64,000 nucleotides of DNA from Bacillus vallismortis (GCF_004116955.1 NZ_CP026362.1:3942001-4006000), one strand, 5' to 3'. Positions 1 through 8,760 are shown, counted from the stretch's first letter. Numbers and translations are program-made. Notes: generated by a model not told the origin, from the sequence alone.

Positions 1-77
1 TTGTATACAACACGGATGACTATTCTGTGGAAACTGTCATATCGCTAGGCGTTTCACCGAGTGACATTGCGATTTAA
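1..77 (+). CDS. C-terminal end of a third YwhK/YwhL-like beta-propeller protein (partial)
   Basis: Only the last 25 codons are inside the window, read from base 3 and ending in TAA at 75-77. The peptide begins VYNTDDYSVETV and ends PSDIAI. It closely parallels the ends of the next two proteins, which read VYRTDDLSVETV...GPMAIEI and VYRTSDYTAVTV...GPSAIAM, so this is a tandem paralog cut by the window edge. It runs in the same direction, 40 bases before the next gene. Function is unknown. Confidence 0.8.
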   Translation, partial: VYNTDDYSVETVISLGVSPSDIAI

Positions 78-117
78 CCAACTGTATATTGTGCATGTCT
101 AAAAGGGATGTGAAATC

Positions 118-1491
118 ATGAAAAAGAATGATCTTTCTGCTTTACAGGAAAATTGTTTCTGTTTTTGTAATGAAGAAGTCAGCCGTGAAGCGCCATTTCA
201 AGTGCCGATTGACGTTCCGGAGGGGTTTGTTGTTGATCCGGCTGAAGCCGTCTCCGCGGTTACATGGAGTACAGATCAGCTTTCCTGTGTCAGCGAGCCG
301 TGCTTAACAGAGATAGGACCTGGTACTGAGGATATTGGGGTGATCTATGGAATGCGTCTTCAAGGAACCATCACGCTTCTCGTCAGCGTCTCACCTGTGC
401 GAAATCAATATGGACAAGGGGACGGGGCTGTTTCTGTCATTCACAATGCAGAGATTGATCAAGTCGTCTACTATTCTGATGAACCGGATGATTGCCCGGA
501 TTTTAGTGAGATCACGGTAAAAAATCTTGTCGTTGTTCCACCGTTTTATGGAAGCTTCTTAACGGTGACAGGCACAATGATTCTTGTTCCTGAGCCGGAA
601 CTTGGATCCTATGCGTTTACAGCTAATCAAAGCAACAAGACAGTAACAATCATTGATACGAATACTCACACCGTGGTCAAAAACATTTCTGTTCCTTATA
701 CGCCATATGAGCTTGGAGTTACACCAGATAAACGATACACCTATGTTTTGCATCATAACTATGATCTCGTAACAGTAATTGATAATACAACATTAAGAAC
801 ATCTGCATTCATACCGGTTGAGGGCAGACCATTTCAAATTGCGTTTGATCCTGCCGGTGCATTTGCATATGTGTTAACCAATTCGTCAGATGCCGTTTAT
901 GTCATTAATACAGAAACTAAATCAATAGACCGTGTGATTGGCAATGTTGCTGTTTTGCCGGCAAGTATTTCGGTCGATACAACTGGAGAGTTTGCTTATG
1001 TAGTGGATAATGCAAGCGGATCTATTAATAAAATTGATCTCGTTACCGGTTCGAGCGCAGGGGTTCTGACTGGATTGTATTCTCCTAATAACATGGCCAT
1101 AGCACCAAACAATCAGTTTGCTTATGTGACGACAAGAGAACCAAACGATTTGAATTTGAGTTACGTTTGGGTGATTGATTTAAATACGTTTGAGGAAAAG
1201 GATTTACTTAGCGACTTGTTCCTTGGAAGTCCGAAAATGATCTTTTCATCTGACAGTACACGAGTATATTTGCTTGTTCCAGAACGACTCTATGTGTTTG
1301 ATACAGCCACCTATACAGAGATTGCCGATGCCGATCTTCTTGGTGCCGGTGATTTCGCGCTAACAGCTGGTCAGGAGTTTATATATACCACGCAGCCAGA
1401 GCAAAACACAGTAACCGTCTATCGCACTGACGATTTATCTGTTGAAACGGTAATCACCGTTGTTGGCGGGCCGATGGCAATTGAGATATAA
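118..1491 (+). CDS. ywhK: YwhK/YwhL-like two-domain protein with C-terminal YVTN-type beta-propeller
   Basis: A 457-residue protein with no signal peptide. The N-terminal ~165 residues form a Cys-containing domain (CFCFCNEEVSREAPFQVP near the start, CVSEPCL near residue 60) that ends in hydrophobic beta strands. From ~170 to the end, repeats of about 40 residues carry the pattern AYV...VIDT-T-TVV, typical of YVTN beta-propellers. The 1531-2904 protein is its paralog and has the same length. The ATG follows AAAGGGATGTG. The family is known from sequence only; a spore or surface binding role would be a guess. The symbol is assigned by position and similarity to the B. subtilis pair beside albG. 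With three paralogs here, exact orthology is uncertain. Confidence 0.7.
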   Translation: MKKNDLSALQENCFCFCNEEVSREAPFQVPIDVPEGFVVDPAEAVSAVTWSTDQLSCVSEPCLTEIGPGTEDIGVIYGMRLQGTITLLVSVSPVRNQYGQGDGAVSVIHNAEIDQVVYYSDEPDDCPDFSEITVKNLVVVPPFYGSFLTVTGTMILVPEPELGSYAFTANQSNKTVTIIDTNTHTVVKNISVPYTPYELGVTPDKRYTYVLHHNYDLVTVIDNTTLRTSAFIPVEGRPFQIAFDPAGAFAYVLTNSSDAVYVINTETKSIDRVIGNVAVLPASISVDTTGEFAYVVDNASGSINKIDLVTGSSAGVLTGLYSPNNMAIAPNNQFAYVTTREPNDLNLSYVWVIDLNTFEEKDLLSDLFLGSPKMIFSSDSTRVYLLVPERLYVFDTATYTEIADADLLGAGDFALTAGQEFIYTTQPEQNTVTVYRTDDLSVETVITVVGGPMAIEI

Positions 1492-1530
1492 AATACTGAT
1501 TGAAAAAAGTCTCAAAGGAAGTGAAGGACT

Positions 1531-2904
1531 ATGAAGAAGGGTGAATTCTCTCTTAATAAAAAGGCCCGTTTAAATCAGCTAGAGTGTCTATGTTTTTGTG
1601 AGGAAGAGGTCAGCCGAGAAGTGTCATTTCAAGTGCCTATTGAAGTGCCGCCAGGTTTTACTGTTGATCCGGCTGAGGCGGTTGGGAATGTGACGTGGAA
1701 TACTGGTAATCTTGCATGTATCAGTGAACCATGTTTAACCGAAACAGGGGTTGAATATGGCATTCGCCTTCAAGGGACGATTGAATTATTAGTCAGTGTT
1801 GAACCGGTACGGAATGAATATGGACAGGGAGAGGCAGCGATCTCCAAGATTGAGACAGCGGAAATTGATCAAATGGTTTATTATTCTGAACAGGCTGAGG
1901 ACTGTCCTGATCTGAGCCAAGTCACAGTAGAACATATCGTGATTGTTCCGCCTTTTTATGGAAATCCACTGACTGTAACGGGAACGATCATTCTAGTACC
2001 GGAGCAGGAGATACGTTCTTACGTGTTTACAGCCAATACTGGAGACAGCACGGTTTCCGTTATTGATGCAGAATTACACACTGTTGTAAAAACCATTCCA
2101 TTTTCTGCTGTCCCGACTAATTTAGGTGTTACTTTTGATAAAGCATACACGTATGTCCTCCATGGGAATACCAACCTTGTCTCAGTAATTGATAACAAAA
2201 CACTAACGATTATCAATACTATTACTGTTGGAGGAGGGCCAAGAACGATTGAATTTGATCCAACAAACGAATTCGCGTATGTGATGGCCGCTGGCTCAAT
2301 TTATATGATTAACATGGCCTTGCAATCAGTGATTCATGTCATATCAGTGCCCGGTTCCATAGACTTTGCTTTGGATCCAAATGGACAGTATGTCTATACC
2401 GTCAATACGAGTAGTTGGTCAGTTGATCAATATGATGTGAATACAGGCCAGCTTGTTGGCAGCCTCGTGAATGAGTTAGAATATCCAAGTTTAATTGAAA
2501 TGTCATATGACGGAGACTTTGCGTATGTGATGAATAGTGAATTATGGCCAAAGGTTGTCACAAAGATCAGTTTGTCACCCTTAAGCGTGGAAGGTAATTT
2601 GAATCGTTTTTTCGATGTTCTGAGGACGATTGTATTTTCGTTTGACAGTACACGAGCTTATCTTCTAGAACCATATTTCGATCCGTCTCTCATTTATAAT
2701 CTCACTGTCGTCAATACAGCCACAAACGAAATTATCGCGAGTGTTTCTCTCCCCGGCGCCATTGACCTCGCCGTAACGCCGGACAATCAGTACATTTACG
2801 CGGCACAGCCCGATGACAATACTGTGACCGTATACCGCACAAGTGATTATACAGCCGTGACGGTGATCCCGGTTGGCGCGGGTCCGTCCGCGATTGCGAT
2901 GTAG
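1531..2904 (+). CDS. ywhL: YwhL/YwhK-like two-domain protein with C-terminal YVTN-type beta-propeller
   Basis: 457 residues. It has the same architecture as its upstream neighbour: an N-terminal domain with CLCFCEEEVSREVSFQVP and CISEPCL, then propeller repeats such as YVLHGNTNLVSVIDN from ~170 onward. It lies 39 bases after the previous stop and has its own ribosome site (AAAGGAAGTGAAGG) before ATG 1531. Three tandem copies of this family point to local duplication. It converges on the decayed subtilosin operon, in the same relative place as ywhL beside albG in B. subtilis. That placement is the basis for the symbol. No catalytic motif was recognised. Confidence 0.7.
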   Translation: MKKGEFSLNKKARLNQLECLCFCEEEVSREVSFQVPIEVPPGFTVDPAEAVGNVTWNTGNLACISEPCLTETGVEYGIRLQGTIELLVSVEPVRNEYGQGEAAISKIETAEIDQMVYYSEQAEDCPDLSQVTVEHIVIVPPFYGNPLTVTGTIILVPEQEIRSYVFTANTGDSTVSVIDAELHTVVKTIPFSAVPTNLGVTFDKAYTYVLHGNTNLVSVIDNKTLTIINTITVGGGPRTIEFDPTNEFAYVMAAGSIYMINMALQSVIHVISVPGSIDFALDPNGQYVYTVNTSSWSVDQYDVNTGQLVGSLVNELEYPSLIEMSYDGDFAYVMNSELWPKVVTKISLSPLSVEGNLNRFFDVLRTIVFSFDSTRAYLLEPYFDPSLIYNLTVVNTATNEIIASVSLPGAIDLAVTPDNQYIYAAQPDDNTVTVYRTSDYTAVTVIPVGAGPSAIAM

Positions 2905-2910
2905 AAGCTG

Positions 2911-3012
2911 TTACAGCTCAAAAGAAGCGGGGCCGCGGTCAGAGATGTGCTTATAGATGGATAGTCCGATTTGCTGAATCGCCGCTAGGATGATTAGGAA
3001 CAGCAGTTCACT
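2911..3012 (-). pseudogene. 3' remnant of a membrane-protein gene fused to the albC fragment
   Basis: Reading leftward, this frame is open for 33 codons after an in-frame TGA and ends at TAA 2911-2913. It encodes ELLFLIILAAIQQIGLSIYK followed by a polar tail ending ASFEL, which looks like the last transmembrane segment and cytoplasmic tail of a membrane protein. It has no start or ribosome site and adjoins the broken albC. The simplest reading is the 3' end of a downstream alb gene (albD to albG region), brought next to albC by deletion. I could not identify which gene. Confidence 0.5.
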
Positions 3013-3149
3013 TCATGTTGTTTTCCGGCGCCGTTTACCCCAAGCAATCCGTAAACAGCGCCTTTTTCTAAATGTAATTCTACGTTTTCTAAGATGACGT
3101 TGTCCCGTTCATACCAAACGGATACATCGTGTATATCCAAACTGCTCAT
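2994..3149 (-). pseudogene. albC: Truncated albC, ABC transporter ATP-binding subunit of the subtilosin operon
   Basis: Only 51 codons remain. The ATG overlaps the albB stop (ATGA). The fragment runs through a typical ABC N-terminus and the Walker A motif GVNGAGK, then continues QHEVNCCS and stops at 2994-2996. A functional AlbC needs the Thr of Walker A, the LSGGQ signature and Walker B, all absent. Adding one A would give GKTT followed at once by TGA, so the end of the fragment is a deletion junction near 3013-3020. In B. subtilis AlbC belongs to the transport/immunity part of the subtilosin system. This copy cannot be active. Confidence 0.85.
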
Positions 3150-3307
3150 CGCGAGTCAGCCTTCCGCGCGCGCATTCCGAAAAGAATGGCAATGGCAATG
3201 AAAATCACTGTAAATAGATAATCGCTTTTGACAAAATAGACGACTGCGCCGATGACAAAGATAAATGAAAGGAGATACAGTAAAAGTCTTCTTTGTGCTG
3301 ATGACAA
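3146..3307 (-). CDS. albB: AlbB, small membrane protein of the subtilosin operon
   Basis: A 53-residue protein with a TTG start and a strong ribosome site (TAGGAGGGA, 6 bases upstream). It has two hydrophobic segments (LLLYLLSFIFVIGAVVYFV and YLFTVIFIAIAILF) and ends RARKADSR. Length and sequence match B. subtilis AlbB, which has been implicated in subtilosin immunity and processing. Its reading frame is undamaged although its neighbours albA and albC are broken. It was too short and non-ATG to be found by simple ORF calling. It overlaps albC by four bases. Whether it is still expressed, or useful without albC and albD, is unknown. Confidence 0.85.
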   Translation of the reverse strand: MSSAQRRLLLYLLSFIFVIGAVVYFVKSDYLFTVIFIAIAILFGMRARKADSR

Positions 3308-3319
3308 ATCGTTTCCCTC

Positions 3320-4666
3320 CTACATAAGCTGGACCACGTCTTCTACTCGTTCATTTTTCGCCTAGGAGCACATGTTTTTCCGGGGATAGTTTGTTAGCGT
3401 TCAGCCCTTTTAAATAACAGCCTCCGCGATAGCCGCTGAATGGCATTTGTCTTTCATGCAATGCTTGCTGAACCTCGACGCCTGCGCTTCCCACAATTTA
3501 TGGACGAGGGGAGAGTTAAAGATGCTTTCATATGAGTCATGAAAAATATTCCCCAGTGAAACTTCCTTCGGAAAGAGCGCGCCCGGACGCACTTCTCCGA
3601 GCGGGCTAATCACGATGGACTTCCAGCCAGCGCCGCAGTTTGCCGCACGTTTTCTCTCATAAGGAATAATCGGGATCAGATCTTTAAATTCATCAATGAG
3701 ATGTTGCTCGTATTCCATAAATTTGCGGTGCTGCTCGGCATTTTTTGTGGGCTGAACCATGTCTCTGCCTCTTCCGAAATCATCAACCCAATTGTAAGAG
3801 AAGGCCTTTGCCCCGAGATCCCGGACCTTTTGGGCCATATCATGGATTTCCCACATGTTTTTTTCGAAAACGGACATGGCAACTTTGACAAATATCCCAT
3901 GGTCACTCAACAATTTTATCGTTTTGCAAGTTTGGGCAAAAGAGCCTTTTCTCCCTCTAAAGGAGTCATGGATCTCGGAATGGACACTATCGAGAGAAAT
4001 GCCGACAATGATTTTTTGCTTGTAGTCTTTTAATAGCTCAAGGCTCTCTTTTCGCATAAGTGTTCCGTTCGTTAAGACAGCGACTTTTTTGAACTTTTTA
4101 CACACATAGTCAAGAATCTCATTGGCGTTCGGATGGACAAAGATTTCTCCGCCTGTGATTTCGCATGTCAATACACCGTTGTCAAACAGCGTATCAGCCG
4201 TTTTCTTGAGTTGCTCAATCGACACGGTGCCGAGCGCTTCCGGCGAGCTTGCCAAATAACAGTGGGCGCATTTCAAATTACAGCGATGCGTCAGCTCAAA
4301 GGTGGCGTGCAGCGGCATCGGAAATTCATCGCTTCCGCTCGTGTTGATTGCTTGGCTGCCGGGCTTGTTTCCAAACTGAATGACCTGCTTGTTCAAAAGC
4401 ATGTTGAGCATGTCGTAAAACCAGTCTTTGTGGTCTTCCGGTGATTCATCGTAGACGGCGCATTGCTCCGCCAAAATCTGATCAGCTGTTGTTTGCCCAT
4501 CCATTCGCATACAAAGCTCGTAAGCCGTTTTGTTAAGATCCAAATACTCGAAGTCAGAAATGGAAACTTTATCGCGCAAGTAGTCGATTTCTAACACGCC
4601 TCCCTGAGGAAACTGGTGCACTCTTACATTTTCATTAATAAATGGAAATATACGTTCTGTAAACAA
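3320..4666 (-). pseudogene. albA: albA, radical SAM/SPASM subtilosin thioether synthase, 3' end degenerate
   Basis: The open frame (4666 to 3410) gives 418 residues against about 448 for B. subtilis AlbA. The N-terminal part is well preserved, including the radical SAM cysteines 129, 133 and 136 (CNLKCAHC). After Cys408 a missing base shifts the frame to CHSAAIAEAVI-stop. In the next frame the sequence continues PFSGYRGGCYLKGLN, where the expected SPASM cysteine 414 is Arg. A further frame shift and a TAG in place of a Trp codon precede the recognisable end VEDVVQLM. The usual PCALFPKE is PGALFPKE, losing another conserved Cys at residue 362. AlbA normally joins Cys sulfurs to the alpha carbons of Phe and Thr in SboA, using the auxiliary clusters lost here. 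The 1347-base span covers the full ancestral gene. Confidence 0.9.
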
Positions 4667-4737
4667 AATACCATCCCCTATACATATGATTCAAATGAAA
4701 AACGATTGTGTATGTATAACTAAGAGGTAGCATGTAG

Positions 4738-4929
4738 TTAAAAACTGTAATTACTTAAAAAGGACATAGCAGAAAGACTATGCCCTTTTGGAGAACTTAT
4801 TCCCCATAGACCGAATAGACCTGTAACACCGCCAATTTCAAAATCAGGGATAAAGCCGTCCACTAGACAAACGGCTCCGATCGAGCATGTCGCACAACCT
4901 TTGTTTTCTGCAATGACAGCTTTTTTCAA
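4738..4929 (-). CDS. sboA: SboA, subtilosin A precursor with altered core and 20-residue C-terminal extension
   Basis: 63 residues: leader MKKAVIAE, then a 35-residue core matching subtilosin A, then 20 extra residues (ISSPKGHSLSAMSFLSNYSF). The bridge residues Cys4, Cys7, Cys13, Phe22, Thr28 and Phe31 are kept. Core changes relative to the known B. subtilis peptide are A12V, P18F, A25G and A27V. B. subtilis SboA ends at Gly35, which is joined head to tail to Asn1. Here Gly35 is followed by Ile codon ATA, and one base fewer (GGA TAA) would restore the stop, so the extension looks like an indel-driven stop loss. The start is TTG 4929. With albA broken, mature subtilosin is unlikely unless enzymes act from elsewhere. 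Confidence 0.85.
   Translation of the reverse strand: MKKAVIAENKGCATCSIGAVCLVDGFIPDFEIGGVTGLFGLWGISSPKGHSLSAMSFLSNYSF
4757..4789 (-). terminator. Hairpin between sboA and albA (attenuating terminator)
   Basis: On the minus strand an AAAAGGGCATAG arm pairs with CTATGTCCTTTTT across a short loop, with one G-U pair. In the classical arrangement this hairpin lies just after the sboA stop and limits read-through into albA, keeping precursor in excess over enzyme. Here sboA's extended frame runs through it. Confidence 0.6.
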
Positions 4930-5242
4930 CCATTGGGTATTCCCTTTTTTTTGTTATTCTAACAGATCTATGTTGTGCTTTTATCATAAAACTAACAAAT
5001 TACCAATTCAATACATATATTTTGAAGAAAATGTGAAATGGAAACAATAGATTTCGGAAAAGTATAACTTTTTTTGAAGGTAACTAATGATATGCTTTTC
5101 TCTTCTATTAAGGAAATGCTTTTTATGAGGTTTATCTTCAAATCTGATGAGCAATGATGGTAAGATAGAAGCAGTTGAAGTTTACAAACCGAATGATTAT
5201 ACTATTCAAGTCAAAGTGGAATGATGAAAAGGACGTGTCAAA
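4930..5242. promoter_or_regulatory. AT-rich divergent region between sboA and ywiB
   Basis: This 313-base gap separates the divergent sboA and ywiB genes. It is strongly AT-rich. In B. subtilis the sboA promoter is controlled by AbrB, Rok and ResD, which prefer such DNA. I see no unambiguous -35/-10 pair or ResD site. On the minus strand an AAAGGGA motif lies 11 bases before the sboA TTG. Confidence 0.4.
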
Positions 5243-5671
5243 ATGAAGCAAGAGACACCGATAACACTCCATGTGAAATCTGTGATCGGAGATGACGGAA
5301 ACCAGGAAGTCATCCAATTCCGCACCACCGGATTTTACTATGTTAAACAAAATAAAGTGTATCTATCTTATTATGAAGAACACGACTTAGGCAAAGTAAA
5401 AACAATTGTGAAAGTAAGCGAAGGCGAAGTGCTGGTCATGAGGTCAGGCGCTGTCAAAATGAATCAGCGTTTCGTAACGGGAGCTTCCACAATTGCCAAA
5501 TATAAAATGTCATTTGGTGAGCTTGAGCTGAAAACTAGCACAATATCGATTCAATCTGATCTCGGTGAAGAAAAAGGCCGTATCAGTATCGCATATGACA
5601 TGCATGTCGGAGACGAGCAGCAGCATTTACATCATATGACGATCACGTATGAGGGAGGAACTCACGCATGA
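5243..5671 (+). CDS. ywiB: YwiB, DUF1934 calycin-like beta-barrel protein
   Basis: 142 residues, cytoplasmic, no signal peptide or membrane segment. The composition is beta-rich, with repeated alternating hydrophobic strands ([31 protein letters not shown]), as expected for the DUF1934 small barrel family. It matches B. subtilis YwiB along its full length. Start ATG 5243. Its end overlaps the argS start by four bases (ATGA), so the two are translationally coupled and co-transcribed. No biochemical function is established; the constant link to argS suggests a housekeeping role. Confidence 0.88.
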   Translation: MKQETPITLHVKSVIGDDGNQEVIQFRTTGFYYVKQNKVYLSYYEEHDLGKVKTIVKVSEGEVLVMRSGAVKMNQRFVTGASTIAKYKMSFGELELKTSTISIQSDLGEEKGRISIAYDMHVGDEQQHLHHMTITYEGGTHA

Positions 5672-7338
5672 ACATTGCGGAACAAATGAAGGACGTGCTG
5701 AAAGAAGAAATCAAAGCGGCCGTTCTGAAAGCGGGGTTGGCTGAAGAAAGCCAGATTCCGAATGTCGTTTTAGAAACACCGAAAGATAAAACACACGGCG
5801 ATTATTCAACAAATATGGCGATGCAGCTGGCGAGAGTCGCAAAAAAAGCGCCGCGCCAAATCGCTGAAGAGATTGTCGCTCATTTTGATAAAGGAAAGGC
5901 TTCGATTGAAAAATTGGATATCGCCGGCCCGGGTTTTATTAATTTCTATATGAACAATCACTATTTAACGAAGCTGATTCCGTCTGTGTTAAAAGCGGGA
6001 GAAGCGTACGGGGAAACGAATATTGGAAACGGTGAGCGCGTTCAAGTAGAATTTGTATCAGCGAATCCGACGGGGGACCTTCACCTTGGCCATGCGCGCG
6101 GTGCGGCTGTCGGCGATTCTTTGTGCAATGTGCTTTCAAAAGCGGGCTACGATGTGAGCCGCGAATACTACATTAACGATGCCGGAAACCAAATCAACAA
6201 CCTGGCGCTTTCTGTGGAAGTCCGTTACTTTGAAGCGCTCGGCTTGGAAAAACCGATGCCGGAGGACGGCTACCGCGGCGAGGATATCATTGCGATCGGA
6301 AAGCGTCTCGCAGAGGAATACGGCGACCGTTTCGTCAACGAAGACGAAAGCGAACGCCTCGCGTTTTTCCGTGAATACGGCCTAAAATACGAGCTGGAAA
6401 AGCTTCGCAAGGACTTGGAAAACTTCCGTGTGCCGTTTGATGTGTGGTATTCCGAAACATCGCTGTATCAAAACGGAAAAATCGACAAGGCGCTTGAAGC
6501 GATCCGCGAAAAAGGCCATGTCTATGAAGAAGACGGCGCGACTTGGTTCCGCTCCACGACGTTCGGCGATGATAAAGACCGCGTATTGATTAAGAAGGAC
6601 GGCACGTACACGTACCTGCTGCCTGATATCGCATACCATAAAGACAAGCTTGACCGCGGCTTTGATAAGCTGATTAATGTTTGGGGCGCCGATCACCACG
6701 GCTACATCCCGCGTATGAAAGCGGCAATCGAAGCGCTGGGCTATGAAAAAGGAACGCTTGAAGTCGAAATCATTCAGCTCGTTCACCTTTACAAAAACGG
6801 CGAGAAAATGAAAATGAGCAAACGGACGGGTAAAGCGGTAACGATGCGCGACCTGATTGAAGAAGTCGGCTTGGATGCCGTGCGTTACTTCTTTGCGATG
6901 CGCAGTGCCGATACGCATATGGACTTTGACTTAGATCTTGCTGTATCAACATCTAACGAAAACCCTGTGTATTACGCACAATACGCTCATGCCCGTATTT
7001 GCAGCATGCTTCGCCAAGGGGAAGAACAGGGACTTAAGCCGGCGGCGGATCTTGATTTCAGCCATGTTCAATCAGAAAAAGAATATGATCTGCTGAAAAC
7101 AATCGGCGGCTTCCCGGAAGCGGTGGCGGAAGCGGCGGAAAAACGAATTCCGCACCGCGTCACAAATTATATTTATGATCTGGCTTCTGCTTTGCACAGC
7201 TTCTATAACGCAGAGAAAGTCATCGACCCTGAAAATGAAGAGAAAAGCCGCGAGCGCCTTGCATTAATGAAGGCAACGCAAATTACGCTGAACAATGCGC
7301 TTCAGCTGATCGGCGTATCGGCTCCGGAAAAAATGTAA
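5668..7338 (+). CDS. argS: Arginyl-tRNA synthetase
   Basis: 556 residues, the usual class I ArgRS length. It charges tRNA-Arg with arginine using ATP in the cytoplasm. The N-terminal ~110 residues form the Add-1 tRNA D-loop binding domain. The Rossmann catalytic domain carries the HIGH-type motif in [15 protein letters not shown] (~residues 130-145) and a KMSKR loop in [13 protein letters not shown] (~390). The C-terminal helical DALR anticodon-binding domain follows, ending [13 protein letters not shown]. The start overlaps ywiB by four bases. A strong terminator follows, so ywiB-argS is a closed unit. Confidence 0.97.
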   Translation: MNIAEQMKDVLKEEIKAAVLKAGLAEESQIPNVVLETPKDKTHGDYSTNMAMQLARVAKKAPRQIAEEIVAHFDKGKASIEKLDIAGPGFINFYMNNHYLTKLIPSVLKAGEAYGETNIGNGERVQVEFVSANPTGDLHLGHARGAAVGDSLCNVLSKAGYDVSREYYINDAGNQINNLALSVEVRYFEALGLEKPMPEDGYRGEDIIAIGKRLAEEYGDRFVNEDESERLAFFREYGLKYELEKLRKDLENFRVPFDVWYSETSLYQNGKIDKALEAIREKGHVYEEDGATWFRSTTFGDDKDRVLIKKDGTYTYLLPDIAYHKDKLDRGFDKLINVWGADHHGYIPRMKAAIEALGYEKGTLEVEIIQLVHLYKNGEKMKMSKRTGKAVTMRDLIEEVGLDAVRYFFAMRSADTHMDFDLDLAVSTSNENPVYYAQYAHARICSMLRQGEEQGLKPAADLDFSHVQSEKEYDLLKTIGGFPEAVAEAAEKRIPHRVTNYIYDLASALHSFYNAEKVIDPENEEKSRERLALMKATQITLNNALQLIGVSAPEKM

Positions 7339-7342
7339 TCAT

Positions 7343-7383
7343 AAAAAAAGGACAAAGTCTTCGGACTGTGTCCTTTTTTTTAT
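7343..7383 (+). terminator. argS terminator
   Basis: GGACAAAGTC and GACTGTGTCC form a stem with one mismatch around a TTCG loop, flanked by A's upstream and an uninterrupted T tract downstream. It separates argS from the narK promoter. Confidence 0.9.
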
Positions 7384-7393
7384 GCGTAAAACG

Positions 7394-7443
7394 TGTGATG
7401 TAATTCACAAACCCGTTTGCCGAGTTTTTGTATGATAGGACTG
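7394..7443 (+). promoter_or_regulatory. Fnr-dependent promoter of narK-fnr
   Basis: A perfect Fnr/Crp-type palindrome, TGTGATGTAATTCACA, occupies 7394-7409. A -10 element TATGAT lies at 7431-7436, giving a predicted start near 7443. The palindrome centre is then at -41.5, the class II activator position used by Fnr in B. subtilis. No good -35 hexamer is present, fitting activator dependence. Confidence 0.9.
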
Positions 7444-7473
7444 ATTATTGAATCATTGAAAGGGGCAAGCCGA

Positions 7474-8661
7474 ATGTTCAACCGTCAACATATCCAATTA
7501 TCGTTACAGTCATTAAGCTTGGTGGCAGGGTTTATGGTTTGGGTGCTGATTTCATCACTCATTAGCCAAATCACATTAGATATTCATTTAAGCAAAGGCG
7601 AGATTTCTTTGGTGACGGCGATTCCCGTCATCCTCGGATCGCTTCTCCGCATTCCTTTAGGGTATTTAACGAACAGGTTTGGCGCGCGGCTGATGTTTAT
7701 GATCAGCTTCATCCTGCTTTTGTTTCCGGTGTTTTGGATCAGTATCGCGGATTCCCTGTTTGATTTAATCGCGGGCGGTTTTTTCTTAGGGATCGGAGGA
7801 GCGGTTTTCTCCATTGGGGTAACATCCCTTCCGAAATATTATCCGAAAGAAAAGCACGGTTTCGTCAATGGGATTTACGGGGCCGGAAACATCGGAACCG
7901 CGATTACCACATTTGCGGCGCCGGTTATCGCCCAAGCGGCGGGATGGAAAGCAACCGTGCAAATGTATATGGTTCTGCTGGCTGTTTTCGCATTGCTGCA
8001 TGTTTTGTTCGGCGATCGGCATGAGAAGAAAGTGAATGTTTCCATAAAGGCCCAAATCAAAACCGTTTACCGAAATCAAGTTCTGTGGTTTTTGAGTCTG
8101 TTTTATTTTATTACGTTTGGCGCCTTTGTCGCCTTCACCATTTATCTCCCGAACTTTCTGGTAGAGCACTTTGGGCTGAACCCTGCGGACGCCGGTTTGC
8201 GGACGGCTGGGTTTATTGCCGTCTCTACGCTGCTCAGGCCTGCGGGCGGATTTTTGGCTGATAAGATGAGCCCGCTCCGCATCCTGATGGTTGTTTTTGC
8301 GGGACTTACGTTATCGGGCATTATCTTATCGTTCTCGCCGACGATCGGCCTTTATACGTTTGGGTCATTAACGGTGGCAGTTTGCTCAGGTATAGGAAAC
8401 GGAACCGTTTTTAAACTGGTGCCTTTTTATTTTTCGAAGCAAGCGGGGATTGCCAATGGTATTGTGTCTGCCATGGGCGGATTAGGCGGTTTTTTCCCTC
8501 CGCTGATATTGGCGAGTGTTTTTCAGGCCACAGGCCAATACGCGATCGGCTTTATGGCGCTATCGGAAGTGGCGTTAGCCAGCTTTGTCCTTGTCATATG
8601 GATGTATTGGCAGGAAAGAATGAAAGCACACACGGAGAGAAACAGCCAGAGCATCAGCTAA
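7474..8661 (+). CDS. narK: Nitrate/nitrite transporter NarK
   Basis: 395 residues, about 12 hydrophobic segments, major facilitator superfamily (NNP family). It moves nitrate in and nitrite out across the cytoplasmic membrane. A family signature is seen in ISLVTAIPVILGSLLRIPLG and the glycine-rich stretches GGFFLGIGGAVFSIGV and GNGTVFKLVPFYF. I chose ATG 7474 (MFNRQHIQLSLQ), which has the site GAAAGGGG and matches B. subtilis NarK. An upstream in-frame start at 7417 would put the start codon inside the promoter. fnr follows after 99 bases with no terminator, so narK-fnr forms an operon. Confidence 0.96.
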   Translation: MFNRQHIQLSLQSLSLVAGFMVWVLISSLISQITLDIHLSKGEISLVTAIPVILGSLLRIPLGYLTNRFGARLMFMISFILLLFPVFWISIADSLFDLIAGGFFLGIGGAVFSIGVTSLPKYYPKEKHGFVNGIYGAGNIGTAITTFAAPVIAQAAGWKATVQMYMVLLAVFALLHVLFGDRHEKKVNVSIKAQIKTVYRNQVLWFLSLFYFITFGAFVAFTIYLPNFLVEHFGLNPADAGLRTAGFIAVSTLLRPAGGFLADKMSPLRILMVVFAGLTLSGIILSFSPTIGLYTFGSLTVAVCSGIGNGTVFKLVPFYFSKQAGIANGIVSAMGGLGGFFPPLILASVFQATGQYAIGFMALSEVALASFVLVIWMYWQERMKAHTERNSQSIS

Positions 8662-8760
8662 CACTGGGCATTCACAAGATTGTTAGTTTTTTCTTGATGG
8701 GTGCAAAACAATTCACGTTACAATAAACATACGCAACGTGACTTTCTTCGAGGTGAGCTC

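Noticed and set aside
6382..6918. A 178-codon frame antisense to argS
   Set aside because: It mirrors the high-GC codon pattern of argS; no ribosome site and His/Phe-rich nonsense composition.
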